Source: Pseudomonadota bacterium (lineage in GTDB: Bacteria; Pseudomonadota; Gammaproteobacteria; Burkholderiales; Burkholderiaceae). Taken from it: a stretch of 7,561 nucleotides of DNA. Below the pieces are notes generated by a model that was not told the origin of the DNA, did no database searches, and saw only the letters and a program-made list of their open reading frames with translations. The stretch spans positions 1-7,561 of the forward strand of contig JAKORH010000092.1 in NCBI GenBank assembly GCA_029777935.1, read 5' to 3'. Shown piece after piece: positions 6,458-7,561 of this stretch (positions within the stretch are counted from its first letter, which is position 1; each line of letters begins with the position of its first letter). The position numbers were made by a program, and so were the translations under genes.

Positions 6458-7552
6458 TCAGTCAAACACCGGCGTCTCGACGCCGAGCACCTTGTGCAGC
6501 TTGGGACTCGTGGTCGTGTACTGCAGGTGGATCTTCTTGTCGGGGAACACGTACTTCGCGGCGCCGAAGGCGGCCAGCGCCGCCTCGTGAAAGCCCGACA
6601 GGATCAGCTTCTTCTTGCCGGGGTAGGAGTTGATGTCGCCGATGGCGAAGATGCCCGGCACGCTGGTCTCGAACTTCTCAGTGTCGACCACGACCTGCTT
6701 GCGCTCGATGTCGAGCCCCCAGTGCGCGATCGGGCCCAGCTTCGGCGACAGGCCGAAGAACACCAGCAGCGCATCGAGCGGCACGCGGCGCGTGACGCCG
6801 TCGAGGGAAGTGACGCGCACCGCGGTCATGCGTTCGTGCGCCTCCTCGTAGCCGGTCACCTGGCCGATCAGGAACTGCATCTCGCACGCATCGCATAGCT
6901 GCCGCATCTTTGCCACCGATGCCGGTGCGGCGCGGAACCCGTCTCGACGGTGCACCAGGATCACGCTTTCGGCCTTGCCGGCCAGCGCGAGCGCCCAGTC
7001 GAGCGCGGAGTCGCCGCCGCCGCAGATCACGAGATTCCTGCCATGGAACTGGATCGGATCCCTGACGCGATAGAAGAGCTGCCGGCCCTCGAATCTGTCG
7101 ATGCCGTCGACCTTCAGCGTGCGCGGCTGGAAGCTGCCGACGCCGGCTGCGATGAAGACGGTTCTGGTCAGGAAACTCGTGCCGAGGGTTGTCTGCACGT
7201 AGAAGCGGCCGTCGTCCTGCCGCTGCAGGTGCGTGACTTCCTGTCCGAGGTGGAACTCGGCGCCGAACGGCGCGATCTGCTTCAGCAGGTTGTCGGTCAG
7301 CTCCTGCCCGGTGCAAAACGGCACCGCGGGGATGTCGTAGATCGGCTTGTCCGGATACAGTTCGACGCACTGGCCGCCGACGTAGGCGAGCGAATCGATC
7401 ACGTGCGCCTTGATCTCGAGCAGCCCGAGTTCGAAGACCTGGAACAAGCCGACCGGACCGGCGCCGACGATCACGGCGTCGGTCTCGATCGGCGGCCTGG
7501 CTTCGATGTGGCCGGGGATCTCGGCCTTCGGTTCTTTCACGGTGGCGTCCAT
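6458..7552 (-). CDS. Ferredoxin/flavodoxin-NADP+ reductase, TrxB-like type (FNR2)
   Basis: The 364 aa flavoprotein should carry electrons between NADP(H) and ferredoxin or flavodoxin in the cytoplasm. The FAD site is [11 protein letters not shown] (GAGPVG at 30-35), followed by [18 protein letters not shown]. The NADP(H) Rossmann loop is [11 protein letters not shown] at 177-187, with HRRDGFRA after it for the 2'-phosphate. The second FAD block is [21 protein letters not shown] with D306. The C-terminal tail [14 protein letters not shown] is characteristic of this FNR group. The redox CxxC that thioredoxin reductases carry just before the NADP loop is absent; YRVRDP stands there instead. A different CDAC lies at 220-223. 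About 20 residues precede the FAD strand; no internal Met offers a better start before the FAD loop. No Shine-Dalgarno is visible in the nine bases left before the window edge, and its promoter is outside. It converges on the purC-linked gene. Confidence 0.93.
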   Translation of the reverse strand: MDATVKEPKAEIPGHIEARPPIETDAVIVGAGPVGLFQVFELGLLEIKAHVIDSLAYVGGQCVELYPDKPIYDIPAVPFCTGQELTDNLLKQIAPFGAEFHLGQEVTHLQRQDDGRFYVQTTLGTSFLTRTVFIAAGVGSFQPRTLKVDGIDRFEGRQLFYRVRDPIQFHGRNLVICGGGDSALDWALALAGKAESVILVHRRDGFRAAPASVAKMRQLCDACEMQFLIGQVTGYEEAHERMTAVRVTSLDGVTRRVPLDALLVFFGLSPKLGPIAHWGLDIERKQVVVDTEKFETSVPGIFAIGDINSYPGKKKLILSGFHEAALAAFGAAKYVFPDKKIHLQYTTTSPKLHKVLGVETPVFD

Positions 7553-7561
7553 GGAGCGGCA

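Noticed and set aside
6207..6633. Short plus-strand frames across copy 3 of the repeat
   Set aside because: They combine out-of-frame gene 5 sequence with repeat-derived peptides (such as DSRFRGNDK) and run antisense into the reductase gene; no support for a real protein.

Overview
The window is GC-rich chromosomal DNA from a proteobacterium. It is most likely a betaproteobacterium of the Burkholderiales/Rhodocyclales type, judging from GC bias at codon third positions, a long (about 297 aa) PurC, a TrxB-like ferredoxin-NADP reductase and the kind of intergenic inverted repeats present. This placement is inference; no rRNA or marker set is present to settle it.

Layout from left to right. (1) Positions 3-716, plus strand: the 3' part of a glycoside hydrolase resembling amylo-alpha-1,6-glucosidases and neutral invertases, cut by the window edge. 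(2) 778-2451, plus: a 557 aa fusion of an N-terminal NUDT19-like Nudix hydrolase and a C-terminal LACTB2-like metallo-beta-lactamase domain with a winged-helix tail. (3) 2598-4631, minus: a 677 aa UvrD/Rep-type superfamily 1 DNA helicase, convergent with gene 2. (4) 4807-5700, plus: purC (SAICAR synthetase), divergent from the helicase, followed 13 bases later by (5) 5714-6286, plus: a conserved protein of unknown function, probably cotranscribed with purC. (6) 6458-7552, minus: a TrxB-like ferredoxin/flavodoxin-NADP+ reductase, convergent with gene 5.

Each of the three intergenic gaps longer than 140 bases holds one copy of a 69-73 bp element made of two inverted 27 bp arms, each arm itself a perfect hairpin (REPIN-like, and matching the Neisseria dRS3 core in part). 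The stems differ between arms by paired, compensatory substitutions, so the fold appears to be maintained. Copies 1 and 3 sit between convergent genes; copy 2 sits in the divergent upstream region of purC and the helicase.

The genes do not form one pathway. They cover carbohydrate hydrolysis, nucleotide/RNA hydrolysis, DNA unwinding, purine synthesis and redox supply. I see no phage, CRISPR, defence island, tRNA or rRNA. The most notable items are the REPIN-like family and the Nudix-MBL fusion. I do not see a convincing new multi-gene system. No gene-free stretch exceeds 300 bases.
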